A stretch of 64,000 nucleotides of DNA from Enterobacter cloacae complex sp. R_G8 (GCF_024599795.1 NZ_CP102246.1:1550001-1614000), one strand, 5' to 3'. Counted from the stretch's first letter, positions 36,388-49,685 are shown. The notes: generated by a model from the letters alone, not told the origin. Program-made: numbers and translations.

Positions 36388-36451
36388 GACTCGCTTCGTT
36401 CGCCCTTCGGGCCGTCGCCGTAAACGGCTCCGTTGCCTCACTTTGTTCGGC

Positions 36452-36472
36452 TCGAACCTGCAGCAGGTTCGA
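36452..36472. repeat. Palindrome built from tRNA T-arm sequence
   Basis: TCGAACCTGC, one base, GCAGGTTCGA: a 10-bp perfect inverted repeat carrying GGTTCGA, the T-loop sequence of tRNA-Lys. It lies within the spacer between the two terminator copies. Confidence 0.8.
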
Positions 36473-36480
36473 ATCATCCA

Positions 36481-36542
36481 TATCGCAGATAGCAAAAAAG
36501 CGCCTTTAGGGCGCTTTTTTACATTGGTGGGTCGTGCAGGAT
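36481..36542. repeat. Duplicate of the tRNA-Lys 3' end plus terminator, copy 2
   Basis: The copy joined to the functional tRNA-Lys gene. Identical over 62 bases to copy 1. Confidence 0.9.
36494..36520 (-). terminator. Proximal terminator of the Val/Lys tRNA operon
   Basis: AAAAAAGCGCC, loop TTTA, GGCGCTTTTTT, directly beyond the 3' end of tRNA-Lys. Confidence 0.92.
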
Positions 36543-36600
36543 TCGAACCTGCGACCAATTGATTAAAAGTCAACTGCTCTACCAACTGAGCTAACGACCC
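36525..36600 (-). tRNA. lysV: tRNA-Lys (UUU)
   Basis: 76 bases; cloverleaf read by eye with acceptor GGGTCGT, D arm, anticodon loop ACTTTTAAT carrying TTT, T loop GGTTCGAATCC and encoded CCA. Last gene of the four-gene operon, matching valU-valX-valY-lysV of E. coli; the symbol is by position. Confidence 0.97.
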
Positions 36601-36604
36601 GAAA

Positions 36605-36680
36605 TGGTGGGCGATGACGGGCTCGAACCGCCGACCCCCTCCGTGTAAAGGAGATGCTCTACCAACTGAGCTAATCGCCC
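36605..36680 (-). tRNA. valY: tRNA-Val (UAC), third in operon
   Basis: 76 bases, acceptor GGGCGAT, anticodon TAC in the loop TTTACAC, CCA encoded. Identical in body to the copy at 36710; symbol assigned by position only. Confidence 0.96.
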
Positions 36681-36709
36681 ATTTCGGAACTGCTGCGATA
36701 AGGTGAGAA

Positions 36710-36785
36710 TGGTGGGCGATGACGGGCTCGAACCGCCGACCCCCTCCGTGTAAAGGAGATGCTCTACCAACTGAGCTAATCGCCC
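36710..36785 (-). tRNA. valX: tRNA-Val (UAC), second in operon
   Basis: 76 bases, same sequence as the copy at 36605, anticodon TAC, CCA encoded. Symbol by position. Confidence 0.96.
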
Positions 36786-36827
36786 AATCTCAATACTTAT
36801 CTACACTGCGAGTCTACGTGAAGTAGA

Positions 36828-36903
36828 TGGTGGGTGATGACGGGCTCGAACCGCCGACCCCCTCCGTGTAAAGGAGATGCTCTACCAACTGAGCTAATCA
36901 CCC
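36828..36903 (-). tRNA. valU: tRNA-Val (UAC), first in operon
   Basis: 76 bases, anticodon TAC, CCA encoded. The acceptor stem is GGGTGAT/ATCACCC rather than GGGCGAT/ATCGCCC as in the next two copies: a compensated C-G to T-A change. Symbol by position. Confidence 0.96.
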
Positions 36904-36920
36904 CCGCTGTGTGGAGTCGC

Positions 36921-36948
36921 ATTATAGGGAGAGTTGAAAATGAGTCAA
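36921..36948 (-). promoter_or_regulatory. Promoter of the Val/Lys tRNA operon
   Basis: TTGACT (36943-36948), 16-base spacer, TATAAT (36921-36926) on the minus strand, followed by a GC-containing discriminator GCGACTCC as in stringently controlled stable-RNA promoters. Confidence 0.85.
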
Positions 36949-37161
36949 CGCATTTTCTAAAGTTTTTATTCGTTCGTCGTAAAATTAAACAAAACGATCG
37001 CGAAACGGGCTGTGGCGCATGATTTCTAAACAAAAATCGCAAACCTGGTCACGATAAAGGGAACAACATTGAGGAATCGCCCCACAGTGATAGAATATTG
37101 CCCATTGTTTTTTCCCCGGGATTTGCCGATTGCCGGCATCTTTATAACGTAAGGCCATTTC

Positions 37162-38577
37162 ATGAAAATCAAAACTCGCTTCGCGCCCAGCCCGACAGGC
37201 TATCTGCACGTGGGTGGTGCACGTACTGCTCTCTATTCCTGGCTTTTTGCACGCCACAACAAAGGTGAGTTTGTGCTGCGTATCGAAGACACCGATCTCG
37301 AACGCTCCACGCCAGAAGCAATTGAAGCCATTATGGATGGGATGAACTGGCTGAATCTGGAGTGGGATGAAGGCCCTTACTTCCAGACCAAACGTTTTGA
37401 CCGTTATAACGCAGTGATTGACGAGATGCTGGTCGCGGGTACGGCGTACAAGTGCTATTGCTCCAAAGAGCGTCTGGATGCGCTGCGTGAAGAGCAGATG
37501 GCGAACGGTGAAAAGCCGCGTTATGACGGCCGTTGCCGCCACGACCACAGTGAGCATGCCGCTGATGAGCCTTGCGTGGTGCGTTTTGCTAACCCGCAGG
37601 ATGGCTCTGTTATTTTTGACGATCAGATCCGTGGCCCGATTGAATTCAGCAACCAGGAGCTGGACGATCTGATCATCCGCCGTACCGACGGTTCTCCAAC
37701 CTATAACTTCTGTGTGGTGGTTGACGACTGGGATATGGAAATTACCCACGTTGTCCGTGGTGAAGACCATATCAACAACACCCCGCGCCAGATTAACATC
37801 CTGAAAGCGCTGAACGCCCCTGTGCCTGCCTACGCGCACGTCTCTATGATCAACGGTGACGACGGTAAAAAATTGTCTAAACGCCACGGTGCGGTAAGCG
37901 TGATGCAGTACCGCGACGATGGCTACCTGCCGGAAGCGCTGCTGAACTATCTGGTGCGTCTGGGCTGGGCTCACGGCGACCAGGAGATCTTCAGCCGTGA
38001 AGAGATGATCAATCTGTTCTCTCTGAGCTCTGTGAGCAAGTCGGCGAGCGCGTTCAACACCGACAAACTGCTGTGGCTGAACCACCATTACATCAATACC
38101 ATGCCGCCAGAATATGTGGCGACATACCTGCAGTGGCATATTGAGCAGGCAAATATTGATACCCGCACCGGTCCGGAGCTGGCGGATCTGGTGAAACTGC
38201 TCGGCGAGCGTTGCAAAACGCTGAAAGAGATCGCTGAAAGCTGCCGCTACTTCTATGAAGAGTTTGATGAGTTCGACGCTGACGCGGCCAAAAAACACCT
38301 GCGTCCTGTTGCGCGTCAACCGCTGGAAGTGGTGCGTGACAAACTGGCCGCGATTACAGAATGGACCGCTGAAAATGTCCATCACGCGATTCAGGCAACC
38401 GCTGATGAACTGGAAGTGGGCATGGGTAAAGTCGGGATGCCATTGCGCGTAGCGGTGACCGGTGCGGGCCAGTCTCCGGCGCTGGATGTTACCGTTCACG
38501 CGATTGGTAAATCACGCAGCGTGGCGCGCATTAACAAGGCGCTGGGCTTTATCGCTGAACGCGAAAACCAGCAGTAA
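37162..38577 (+). CDS. gltX: Glutamate-tRNA ligase
   Basis: Class I aminoacyl-tRNA synthetase, 471 residues as in E. coli. HIGH-type motif [12 protein letters not shown] at 10-20, KMSKS-type motif KKLSKRHG near 237, and zinc-site cysteines in [10 protein letters not shown] and further on [12 protein letters not shown] 37162 follows TAAGGCCATTTC. Divergent from the tRNA operon, as in E. coli. Confidence 0.97.
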   Translation: MKIKTRFAPSPTGYLHVGGARTALYSWLFARHNKGEFVLRIEDTDLERSTPEAIEAIMDGMNWLNLEWDEGPYFQTKRFDRYNAVIDEMLVAGTAYKCYCSKERLDALREEQMANGEKPRYDGRCRHDHSEHAADEPCVVRFANPQDGSVIFDDQIRGPIEFSNQELDDLIIRRTDGSPTYNFCVVVDDWDMEITHVVRGEDHINNTPRQINILKALNAPVPAYAHVSMINGDDGKKLSKRHGAVSVMQYRDDGYLPEALLNYLVRLGWAHGDQEIFSREEMINLFSLSSVSKSASAFNTDKLLWLNHHYINTMPPEYVATYLQWHIEQANIDTRTGPELADLVKLLGERCKTLKEIAESCRYFYEEFDEFDADAAKKHLRPVARQPLEVVRDKLAAITEWTAENVHHAIQATADELEVGMGKVGMPLRVAVTGAGQSPALDVTVHAIGKSRSVARINKALGFIAERENQQ

Positions 38578-38593
38578 TTCAAGCTGAAATGCG

Positions 38594-38621
38594 AAAACGG
38601 CAGGGTGACCTGCCGTTTTTT
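38594..38621. terminator. Bidirectional terminator gltX/yfeD
   Basis: AAAACGGCAGG, loop GTGA, CCTGCCGTTTTTTT between the two convergent genes. Confidence 0.9.
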
Positions 38622-39016
38622 TATGCGTGCAATTCTGCAATACCAAGGCGCGTCAGAAAACCGCTTATACCTTCGCGTTTTAATAACGCGTCAAGACGCT
38701 CCTGTTCAAGCCGGGTCATATTTTCCAGCGTGTCGACGATCTGGGGAAGCAGATTCGACGATGCTGACTCGCCATACAGGGACGTGACTTCCGCCAGATG
38801 GTAAACCGCCTGACGGTTACGAATGGCCGGGAGGCTCATAATGTGCTCCTTCACGCGAGCATCAATATGAATCAGCCGCGCCCGACCGCCTTTTACGCCG
38901 TTGATCCCTTCCGTTTTCCAGCCCTGCTGACGGATCCAGCGGTTAACGGTTTGTCTGGCCACGCCCAGACTGTTCGCCAGCTCTTCCGTGGTCATCTTAC
39001 TGCGTAATCTTTTCAT
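38621..39016 (-). CDS. yfeD: YfeD, DUF1323 putative DNA-binding protein
   Basis: 131 residues. The N-terminal helix-turn-helix (MTTEELANSLGVARQTVNRW, about 8-27) and the KGGRARLIHID segment define the family; the C-terminus LKREGISGFLTRLGIAEL is shared with YfeC. It starts one base after the yfeC stop with no good ribosome site, so it depends on yfeC translation. Function unknown; likely a regulator. Confidence 0.88.
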   Translation of the reverse strand: MKRLRSKMTTEELANSLGVARQTVNRWIRQQGWKTEGINGVKGGRARLIHIDARVKEHIMSLPAIRNRQAVYHLAEVTSLYGESASSNLLPQIVDTLENMTRLEQERLDALLKREGISGFLTRLGIAELHA

Positions 39017-39017
39017 A

Positions 39018-39380
39018 TCAGTTATGGTCGCGAATCCCTAAACGTTGCAACAATCCGGTAATCCCTTCCCGCAGTAACAATGATGTCATCTGCTTTTGCT
39101 CTTCCGGCGTCATTTCATTCGCCAGCGTCAGGAGTAAAGTGTGAAGTGAACCGTTCAGCAAAGCGCTTTCTGGCATATCAGATGTTTCCGTTGCCCGGCG
39201 CGCGCTGCGGATAAAATCACGCACTTTCTCGTTCACATGTACCAGGCGCGCTTTCCCGCCCTGTACTCCTGGTTTCGGCGATGTAATCCAACCCTCTTTG
39301 CGTACCCATTTATTGATGGTCTGTCGGCTATAGCCAGTGAGAAGGGCCAACTCCTCTGGCGTCATACGTTCCTTGATCAT
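39018..39380 (-). CDS. yfeC: YfeC, DUF1323 putative DNA-binding protein
   Basis: 120 residues, a paralogue of the downstream YfeD. HTH MTPEELALLTGYSRQTINKW, then PGVQGGKARLVHVNEKV, and C-terminal LLREGITGLLQRLGIRD. ATG 39380 has CAGGAAATTGC before it; an ATG five codons inside is an alternative. First gene of yfeC-yfeD. The gap 39381-39539 has no gene. Confidence 0.88.
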   Translation of the reverse strand: MIKERMTPEELALLTGYSRQTINKWVRKEGWITSPKPGVQGGKARLVHVNEKVRDFIRSARRATETSDMPESALLNGSLHTLLLTLANEMTPEEQKQMTSLLLREGITGLLQRLGIRDHN

Positions 39381-39539
39381 GCAATTTCCTGAATATTTGT
39401 GGGGTTAATTAACGGTTCATTTTATAGCACCGTTTTAGGTGAAAACGTGACAGGATTAACTTCTGACTGCGAGGCGGCTCGCAAAGTGATTCATTTGCAT
39501 GATTTTTCGGCGATTGAACAGCGGCTATTGATTTTGCCG

Positions 39540-39568
39540 TTGACACTCCGCAGCGGAATTCATATTAT
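39540..39568 (+). promoter_or_regulatory. Promoter of the tRNA-Ala operon
   Basis: TTGACA (39540-39545), spacer of 17, TATTAT (39563-39568), GC-rich discriminator GCCGCCCG, 30 bases before the first tRNA. Consensus-like and probably stringently controlled. Confidence 0.88.
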
Positions 39569-39597
39569 GCCGCCCGTCAACATGACAGCTTTACGAT

Positions 39598-39673
<76 letters not shown>

Positions 39674-39714
39674 AACTCTGAACCCAACAGAGTAGGGTAA
39701 GTAAAGTAACATGT

Positions 39715-39790
<76 letters not shown>

Positions 39791-39797
39791 AAATTTG

Positions 39798-39825
39798 AAC
39801 CCTCGTCGAAAGACGGGGGTTTTTT
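39798..39825 (+). terminator. Terminator of the tRNA-Ala operon
   Basis: AACCCTCGTC, loop GAAA, GACGGGGGTTTTTT, with one G-T pair in the stem. Confidence 0.9.
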
Positions 39826-40003
39826 ATGCGTTTGTAATCACTTTCCATGACTTTTGTTGCCAAATTAGAGGTATTTCTATACCTCACCTCAATCCATCAC
39901 AATAAACGAGTCTATAAATAGACTTCAACTTGATTCGCGCAATTAATAAACCTATTATCCATCCGGTCAATGATTTGAATGGTAAAATAGATTACCCACC
40001 TTA

Positions 40004-42193
40004 ATGAATAGAAAAACTTACAATAATGTAAAGATATTTATGATTGCTCTGGCACTGTGTCTGATTACAGTGCCATTTTCCCGTTATATTTCGCCACGGG
40101 CTATCGTAAATGGTCATGATGTTTATCTGGCATGGTTGCCGTTAAGCGTTATGCTGGCCGTGATCCTGTTATTTGGGCGTCGGGCGATCATTCCCATTCT
40201 GTTAAGTTTTACTATTGCTAATATATTCAATATTAATTTAGCACCACTACAATATTCAGTATTATTGTTCTGTCAGACGTTTTCAGTCTTTGCCGCCTGT
40301 GGCGTCCTCCGCCTTGTGCTGGGCAAGCGCTGGCGCTACTGCGTGCCGAACAAACACATCGGGCTGCGTATATTCTGGCTGGGCTTTATGGTGCCGATAG
40401 GCATTAAAGTGTCGATGTATCTGGCTGGTTATTTATTTGATTTTCCCGTTACTATCTCCACGTTCTTCGGCGAAGGCACCGCAATTTACAACATCGTTGA
40501 TATTCAAAGCCTGATATGCGCGGCGTTGATTTTTACCATGATGTTCTATTATCCATTAAGAATGATAATTAATCCCCGCTATGCCAGGATCTTCTGGCTG
40601 CGGAGTGTGAAGCCGGTGTTTTTTCACAAAAAATCATTGTATATATTCATCTGGCTGTCGCTTTTAATTTTCATCCTTGCAATTTTATGTGCGCCTTTTG
40701 AGTCTCCTGTTATTGCAGGCTATTTGATGCCAGTGATTTTTATTCTCTTTACGTTAGGTATCAGTCGCCTCAGTTATGCGCTCATCTCTTTGTTCTGGGC
40801 GGCGTCCGCGCTTCTGCTGTTGAGCTATAACTACAACTTCCTCACAGGCGTGGAATCAGGACATTCACTCTCTTTCATCCTGTCCGTGCTTATCTCTTTC
40901 GCTATCTGTCTGCTTTACATGTCGCGGATCTACCAGCGAAGTAACTGGCTGAAGCAGGGCTGGCAGGACAGGGCGCTTACCGATCCGCTGACCGGTTTAC
41001 CCAACATTCGCGCACTGGAGGAGTTTCTTCATCTCCATCCGGATGCGAAGGTCTGTTGTCTGCGGATGGACAACCTCGAGTTTTTAAGCCGCCACTACGG
41101 CATTCTCATGCGCGTGCATTGCAAACGCAGAGTGACCATGTCGCTGCAACCTCTGTTACACAAAGATGAGAAGCTCTTCCAGCTGCCTGGAAGCGAGCTG
41201 GTCGCGGTATTGCTGGGGCCAGAAACCGCTGAACGGCTGCAACATATGGTTGATCAGCTAAACAGTCGTAAAATTTACTGGAACAACACGGGTCTGGATA
41301 TTGAATTCGGCGCGTCATGGGGAATGGTCGAAAACGGCGAGAGACTGCACCATACGCTGGGCCAACTCAGCTGGCTGGCCGAGCAGTCGTGCGGCGCGCA
41401 CAACGTACTTGCGCTTACCAATAGTCTGGAAGCCGCGTCGGGACAAACCACCGATCGGGTATTGATGCTAGCGCGTATCAAACATGCCCTCGATGCCGGT
41501 CAGTTTCATTTATACGCCCAGCCTATCCAGAAAGCGGACGGTAGCGGCTACTACGAAATACTGGCGCGGATGGAAAGTGAGGGCGAGATTATCACGCCTG
41601 ACCGTTTTATCCCGTTGATTGCCCAGTTTAACCTGAGCCATCGCTTTGATATGTGCGTACTGGAAAAATTACTGGTGTGGTTACGTGACAATCCTGCCAC
41701 CCAGGCTGGCGCCCGTTTTTCTGTCAATCTGATGCCGCTGACGCTGATGCAAAAAGAGGTGGCGACCGAGATAAGCGCGTTGTTTGAACGCTATGGCATC
41801 GCACCTCAGGCTGTTGTTCTGGAGATCACCGAAGAGCAGGCATTCTCGAACTCAGGAAGCAGCATCAAAAATCTCCAGCAACTGCGGGATCACGGCTTCC
41901 GTATCGCGATTGATGACTTTGGCACCGGTTATGCCAACTACGAACGACTCAGACGCCTTCAGGCGGATATCATTAAAATTGATGGCTGTTTTGTTAAAGA
42001 TATCTGTACCGATGACATGGACGCGATGATTGTGCAGTCGATTTGTAATCTGGCGAAAACAAAATCACTGAGTGTGGTGGCTGAGTATGTGGAGACGCCG
42101 GAGCAACGGGACATGCTGCTGCGCTTCGGAGTGGATTACCTGCAGGGATACCTGATAGGTAAACCGACGCCGCTTGACGCACTTCAGGCATAA
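40004..42193 (+). CDS. pdeA: PdeA (YfeA), membrane cyclic-di-GMP phosphodiesterase
   Basis: 729 residues. N-terminal MASE1-like membrane sensor of about eight helices (1-305), a degenerate GGDEF domain (about 325-470; the active loop reads LPGSELVAVLL, so no cyclase activity is expected) and a C-terminal EAL domain (480-729). The EAL motif reads EILARM, with DDFGTGYANY, IKIDGCFVKD and YLQGYLIGKP intact, so c-di-GMP hydrolysis is likely. 213 bases separate it from the tRNA-Ala genes. Start ATG 40004 has a weak ribosome site. Confidence 0.9.
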   Translation: MNRKTYNNVKIFMIALALCLITVPFSRYISPRAIVNGHDVYLAWLPLSVMLAVILLFGRRAIIPILLSFTIANIFNINLAPLQYSVLLFCQTFSVFAACGVLRLVLGKRWRYCVPNKHIGLRIFWLGFMVPIGIKVSMYLAGYLFDFPVTISTFFGEGTAIYNIVDIQSLICAALIFTMMFYYPLRMIINPRYARIFWLRSVKPVFFHKKSLYIFIWLSLLIFILAILCAPFESPVIAGYLMPVIFILFTLGISRLSYALISLFWAASALLLLSYNYNFLTGVESGHSLSFILSVLISFAICLLYMSRIYQRSNWLKQGWQDRALTDPLTGLPNIRALEEFLHLHPDAKVCCLRMDNLEFLSRHYGILMRVHCKRRVTMSLQPLLHKDEKLFQLPGSELVAVLLGPETAERLQHMVDQLNSRKIYWNNTGLDIEFGASWGMVENGERLHHTLGQLSWLAEQSCGAHNVLALTNSLEAASGQTTDRVLMLARIKHALDAGQFHLYAQPIQKADGSGYYEILARMESEGEIITPDRFIPLIAQFNLSHRFDMCVLEKLLVWLRDNPATQAGARFSVNLMPLTLMQKEVATEISALFERYGIAPQAVVLEITEEQAFSNSGSSIKNLQQLRDHGFRIAIDDFGTGYANYERLRRLQADIIKIDGCFVKDICTDDMDAMIVQSICNLAKTKSLSVVAEYVETPEQRDMLLRFGVDYLQGYLIGKPTPLDALQA

Positions 42194-42225
42194 AAAAACC
42201 GGGAGCCAGGCTCCCGGTTCTTATT
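42192..42225. terminator. Bidirectional terminator pdeA/nupC
   Basis: AAAAAAACCGGGAGCC, one A, GGCTCCCGGTTCTTATT: a 10-bp stem between convergent genes. Confidence 0.9.
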
Positions 42226-42237
42226 TAACGCGACGCG

Positions 42238-43425
42238 TTACAGTACCAGTGCTGCGATAGAGGCAGACAGTACGCTCACCAGCGTTGAGCCGTAAACCAG
42301 TTTCAGACCGAAGCGAGAAACGACGTTACCCTGTTCTTCGTTCAGACCTTTAATCGCACCGGCGATAATACCGATGGACGAGAAGTTCGCGAAGGAAACC
42401 AGGAATACGGACAGGATGCCTTCAGCACGTGGAGAGAGCGTGCTGGCAATTTTCTGCAGATCCATCATCGCAACGAATTCGTTAGAAACCAGTTTGGTTG
42501 CCATGATACTGCCCACCTGCAGCGCTTCGTGAGCCGGTACACCCATCACCCAGGCAACAGGGTAGAAGATGTAGCCCAGGATGCCCTGGAAGGAGATCCC
42601 CAGCACCGCGGCGAACAGGGCGTTCAGGGCAGAAATCAGAGCGATGAAGCCGATCAGCATGGCGGCAACGATAATCGCCACTTTGAAGCCCGCCAGAATA
42701 TATTCACCCAGCATTTCGAAGAAGCTCTGACCTTCGTGCAGATTCGCCATCTGCAGGTTCTCTTCGCCTTCCTCAACACGGTACGGGTTGATCAGTGACA
42801 GCACGATAAAGGTGCTGAACATGTTCAGTACCAGAGCAGCAACCACGTATTTTGGCTCCAGCATGGTCATATACGCACCCACGATTGACATGGAGACGGT
42901 AGACATTGCTGTTGCGGCCATGGTGTACATACGGTTACGGGACATCTTACCGAGAATATCTTTATACGCGATAAAGTTCTCAGACTGGCCCAGAATCAGG
43001 GAGCTGACGGCGTTGAACGATTCCAGTTTACCCATTCCGTTAACTTTGGAGAGTACGGTACCAATGGCACGGATCACAATCGGCAGAACACGAATGTGTT
43101 GCAGAATACCGATCAGCGCAGAGATGAAGACGATTGGGCAAAGTACTTTCAGGAAGAAGAACGCCAGACCTTCATCGTTCATTTTACCGAAGACAAAGTT
43201 AGTCCCTTCATTGGCGAATCCGAGCAGTTTTTCGAACATTTCGGAGAAGCCTTTTACGAAGCCAAGCCCCACGTTGGAGTTCAGGAAGAACCACGCGAGT
43301 AAAACTTCAATAACGAGAAGCTGAACAACAAAGCGAATGCGGATTTTTTTACGGTCATGGCTGACCAGTAACGCAAGCGCAGTAACGACAACGAGTGCCA
43401 GGACAAAGTGAAGGACGCGGTCCAT
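42238..43425 (-). CDS. nupC: Nucleoside permease NupC
   Basis: Proton-coupled concentrative nucleoside transporter, 395 residues (E. coli 400). Family blocks are [29 protein letters not shown] and [20 protein letters not shown], together with [20 protein letters not shown]. About ten helices. CRP/CytR control is known in E. coli; a CRP-like site lies in the upstream gap. Divergent from mntH. Confidence 0.95.
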   Translation of the reverse strand: MDRVLHFVLALVVVTALALLVSHDRKKIRIRFVVQLLVIEVLLAWFFLNSNVGLGFVKGFSEMFEKLLGFANEGTNFVFGKMNDEGLAFFFLKVLCPIVFISALIGILQHIRVLPIVIRAIGTVLSKVNGMGKLESFNAVSSLILGQSENFIAYKDILGKMSRNRMYTMAATAMSTVSMSIVGAYMTMLEPKYVVAALVLNMFSTFIVLSLINPYRVEEGEENLQMANLHEGQSFFEMLGEYILAGFKVAIIVAAMLIGFIALISALNALFAAVLGISFQGILGYIFYPVAWVMGVPAHEALQVGSIMATKLVSNEFVAMMDLQKIASTLSPRAEGILSVFLVSFANFSSIGIIAGAIKGLNEEQGNVVSRFGLKLVYGSTLVSVLSASIAALVL

Positions 43426-43595
43426 ATTTGCTCCAAATATGAGGCAGGTTTAATTTTCGTGCACATTCTATGTAACAACCGAAAAGAAAACGAGATCAAG
43501 GACACACTATAGTTACATCCTGTGACGAGTCTCAAAAATAGTGATCCACAATACATTTTCGTTATGTTAGGTAAATGAGTGAAAAGTTAAGTTTG

Positions 43596-43611
43596 TGTGC
43601 TAGTCTTCACA
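43596..43611. promoter_or_regulatory. CRP-like site in the nupC/mntH gap
   Basis: TGTGC TAGTCT TCACA against TGTGA-N6-TCACA, one mismatch. A weaker TGTGACGAGTCTCAAA lies at 43521. Either could serve nupC. The rest of the 350-base gap holds the mntH operators and no gene. Confidence 0.4.
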
Positions 43612-43640
43612 AAAGAGCGCGCGATTTCGGTTTCTGTTAG

Positions 43641-45014
<1,374 letters not shown>

Positions 45015-45017
45015 AAG

Positions 45018-45044
45018 AAAAAGGAGCCGGGAGGCTCCTTTTTT
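45018..45044. terminator. Bidirectional terminator mntH/ypeC
   Basis: AAAAAGGAGCC, loop GGGA, GGCTCCTTTTTT between convergent genes. Confidence 0.92.
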
Positions 45045-45048
45045 ATGA

Positions 45049-45411
45049 TTAGTGTCGACCGTGGCCGTGGCCGTGGCCATGTCCACCGCGACCTTTACCG
45101 CCGCGATCCCAGCCGCCACGGCGGTCATCACGGTCGTTCCAGCCTTCGCGATAACCACGCTCGTAGGCGTTGTTTTTATACCAGCCGCGGTGCAAACCAT
45201 TATCATGTTTCCACCAGCGGTCGCCGCGCCACTCATAGTGACGGTGCCAGTAGTCACGGTCGCGCCAGTAGCCACCGTCCCAGTATCTGCCGTAGTCGTC
45301 ACGATCGCCAATTTGTAATTTTACTGATGGCAACAGGGTGATTTCGCCAGCAGTGGCGACCAGCGGGGCCGAAGCCAGTAATACCGCTGCAAGAATCAGT
45401 GACCTGAACAT
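45049..45411 (-). CDS. ypeC: YpeC, exported DUF2502 protein with His-rich tail
   Basis: 120 residues. Signal peptide about 1-21 ([20 protein letters not shown], cleaved near ATA-GE), then [17 protein letters not shown], a Trp/Tyr/Arg-rich body and a tail [11 protein letters not shown] that could bind metal. ATG 45411 has AAGGAG before it; the GTG five codons upstream contains that site. E. coli YpeC is about 108 residues and of unknown function. Confidence 0.88.
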   Translation of the reverse strand: MFRSLILAAVLLASAPLVATAGEITLLPSVKLQIGDRDDYGRYWDGGYWRDRDYWHRHYEWRGDRWWKHDNGLHRGWYKNNAYERGYREGWNDRDDRRGGWDRGGKGRGGHGHGHGHGRH

Positions 45412-45536
45412 ACTCTTCTCCTTCACGATCGGGGCCTTGTTGGGCCTGTTAACGCAATTTTACGAGTTGGTAAAGGCTCGTTTCATCGCCTCAACTCCGA
45501 ATTCAGACGTGATAGCACTTTTTGCTAAAATAGGAT

Positions 45537-46535
45537 TTATTTTGAGCTATTCAGGATCCCGTCAATGGTGGTCAGCTCTTCCGCCGTGAAATGGCGGTTC
45601 TCCAGCATGCCCACTGCATCGTCTATTTGCCCGGTTTTACTGGCGCCAATCAGTACGGAAGTTACCGCCTCGTGGCGTAAAATCCAGGCCAGCGCCATCT
45701 GAGACAGCTTCTGTCCCCGGCTTTCTGCCAGCGCGTTCAGTCTTCTGACTTTTTCCAGTTTCTCCTGGGTTATCTGATCCGGATTCAGGAACTTGCTCCC
45801 GCTCGCGGCACGGGAGTCTGCCGGAATACCGTTCAGATAGCGATCGGTCAGTTGCCCGCCCGCCAGCGGCGAGAACGGAATGCAGCCGACCCCTTTTTCC
45901 TGCAAAACGTCCAGCAAACCCGCTTCCGGCGCACGTTCAAACATAGAGTATTTCGGCTGATGGATCAGACATGGTGTGCCAAGGTCATTGAGGATGTCGA
46001 TAGCCTGACGCGCCAGCGCCGCAGGGTAATTGGATAGGCCGACATACAGGGCTTTCCCCTGACGCACCAGATGGTCAAGCGCTTTCATTGTCTCCTGCAG
46101 CGGCGTTTCCGGGTCAGGACGGTGGTGGTAGAAGATATCGACATACTCCAGCCCCATACGTTTCAGACTTTGATTCAGGCTTGCGATGAGATATTTGCGC
46201 GATCCCCAGTCACCGTAAGGGCCGTCCCACATGGTGTAGCCCGCTTTCGTCGAGATGATCAGTTCATCGCGCCACGGCAGAAAATCTTCCTGCAAAATGC
46301 GGCCGAAATTGCGCTCGGCGGAACCGGGAGGCGGACCATAGTTATTGGCAAGGTCGAAGTGTGTGATACCAAGATCAAACGCGCGCTGTAAAAGTTGACG
46401 GCTGTTTTCGATAAGCGTGGCGTCACCGAAGTTGTGCCAGAGCCCAAGAGAGATGGCGGGTAATTTAACGCCACTTTGCCCACAGCGACGATACAGCATT
46501 GTCTGATAACGGTTTTTATCTGGCTGATAACTCAT
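45537..46535 (-). CDS. Aldo/keto reductase, YghZ-like
   Basis: 332 residues. The tetrad of the superfamily is visible: Asp and Tyr in HFDLANNYGPPPGSAE, Lys in ELIISTKAGYTMW, His in VDIFYHHRPDPETP. The cofactor end SVLIGASKTGQIDDAV is typical. It resembles E. coli YghZ (glyceraldehyde 3-phosphate reductase) but clearly differs, so no symbol is given. I chose ATG 46535 with AGAGG eight bases upstream; ATG 46541 is possible. Divergent from ipdC. Confidence 0.85.
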   Translation of the reverse strand: MSYQPDKNRYQTMLYRRCGQSGVKLPAISLGLWHNFGDATLIENSRQLLQRAFDLGITHFDLANNYGPPPGSAERNFGRILQEDFLPWRDELIISTKAGYTMWDGPYGDWGSRKYLIASLNQSLKRMGLEYVDIFYHHRPDPETPLQETMKALDHLVRQGKALYVGLSNYPAALARQAIDILNDLGTPCLIHQPKYSMFERAPEAGLLDVLQEKGVGCIPFSPLAGGQLTDRYLNGIPADSRAASGSKFLNPDQITQEKLEKVRRLNALAESRGQKLSQMALAWILRHEAVTSVLIGASKTGQIDDAVGMLENRHFTAEELTTIDGILNSSK

Positions 46536-46566
46536 GCTCATGACCTCTGGCGCTAAAAAGAAATAA

Positions 46567-48378
<1,812 letters not shown>

Positions 48379-49614
48379 TCACTTGTCGTTACGCCAGGCC
48401 ATCAACATCGGTTTGCCCGCCAGCAGGAGCCAGGCGGGCAACATCACGATGCAAAGTAACGGGATGAGGGTGGTATCCGGAACCACCACTGCGGCCATAA
48501 ACAGGCTCAGCCAGGCATCGCGCGTCACCACCAATACCAGCCCCAGAATAGAGCAGGAGACAGTAATCGCCGCCGGCACTGCATCCACATGTTCATGCAG
48601 CATCAACCCCAGCGCGACGCCGACAAAGACCGCCGGGAAAATCCGTCCGCCACGAAAACCGCACGCTGCCGCCACCACCAGTGCCGCCAGCTTTATCAGC
48701 GCAAACAGCAGATAATCGGACACGCTAAACACCTGACTGAAGGCCAGCTGCTGCATCTCATCCAGACCTTTAAACAGCGTGACCTTACCGCCGATGGCCC
48801 CCAGAATGCCGAGCATCAACCCCCCGACGCCGAGGATCAATACCGGATGTTTGAGCTTATGCACCTGGCGGTGCAGACGCGGCAGACACCAGACCGCGAT
48901 CATCCCCAGCGCAATGGCAATAGCGACCACAACCGCACCGCTGAAGATATCGGCTATCTGCATCTGGCCGTAGTGGGGAAGGGAGAGCGAGAAGTGCGGA
49001 TTGAAAAACAGACTGGTGGTGAGTGCGCCGGCCGCGGCGGCCATCAGTGGCGCAAAGAGTTTATCCCAGAGCGGGACGTCGTTATTGCTGGAGAGCGTTT
49101 GCGAGAAGATCAGCGCGGCCGCGACCGGCGTGCCGAAGAGTGCGCCGATGGTGCCGGCAGACGCCAGAATCGTCCAGTCCAGGGCTCCGACCCGGGGCAA
49201 AATGCGTGAACCGAGAAATACCGCCAGGCCGATATTGACCGCCATGATGGGATGCTCTGGCCCCAGGCTAACGCCGCCCGCCAGACCAATAATTAACGCG
49301 ATAATGAGCCCAGGCAGCGCTGCAGGTGCGACCGGGGCACCAATCAGCGGTTCCAGCGCCGGATCCGGCCCGGCATGCCCAGGGCTAAAGCGGATCACCA
49401 GACCCACCGCAACGCCCGTCAGGGTCAGCATCATAATGATCCACGCCGGCGAATCAACGTTGATACCCATTTGAGCCGGAAGCGCTGTCCATAACATCGT
49501 TTGCACCACCGAGGCGACTTTCATCACGACGATAAGTACCAGGCTTGAGACAATACCAATAATTAAGGCCGGGATTGCCAGCAACAGCATGGTTCTGGCT
49601 CGCGGGTGGAGCAT
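48379..49614 (-). CDS. yfeO: YfeO, ClC-family ion channel/transporter
   Basis: 411 residues, about 10-12 helices. The pore motifs [11 protein letters not shown] (in place of GREGP) and [18 protein letters not shown] are visible. Ion and role unproven; E. coli YfeO is annotated as a putative ion channel. I chose ATG 49614 ([10 protein letters not shown]) with AAGGAAA upstream rather than the longer frame. Converges with ipdC; the stops are adjacent with no gap. Confidence 0.92.
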   Translation of the reverse strand: MLHPRARTMLLLAIPALIIGIVSSLVLIVVMKVASVVQTMLWTALPAQMGINVDSPAWIIMMLTLTGVAVGLVIRFSPGHAGPDPALEPLIGAPVAPAALPGLIIALIIGLAGGVSLGPEHPIMAVNIGLAVFLGSRILPRVGALDWTILASAGTIGALFGTPVAAALIFSQTLSSNNDVPLWDKLFAPLMAAAAGALTTSLFFNPHFSLSLPHYGQMQIADIFSGAVVVAIAIALGMIAVWCLPRLHRQVHKLKHPVLILGVGGLMLGILGAIGGKVTLFKGLDEMQQLAFSQVFSVSDYLLFALIKLAALVVAAACGFRGGRIFPAVFVGVALGLMLHEHVDAVPAAITVSCSILGLVLVVTRDAWLSLFMAAVVVPDTTLIPLLCIVMLPAWLLLAGKPMLMAWRNDK

Positions 49615-49685
49615 GATAATTTCCTTGTACAAAAAGGTATTACGTTACTTTGCACAATCAGCATTGTGGCAATAGTGCAAAAGGT

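Noticed and set aside
36985..38499. 504-codon open frame antisense to gltX
   Set aside because: It is a shadow of the highly biased gltX codons; it has no ribosome site, no recognisable domain and it also overlaps the promoter side of gltX.
37500..38499. Possible toxin-antitoxin or phage genes around the tRNA cluster
   Set aside because: All sequence here is accounted for by gltX; no integrase or phage protein occurs anywhere between 34 and 40 kb.
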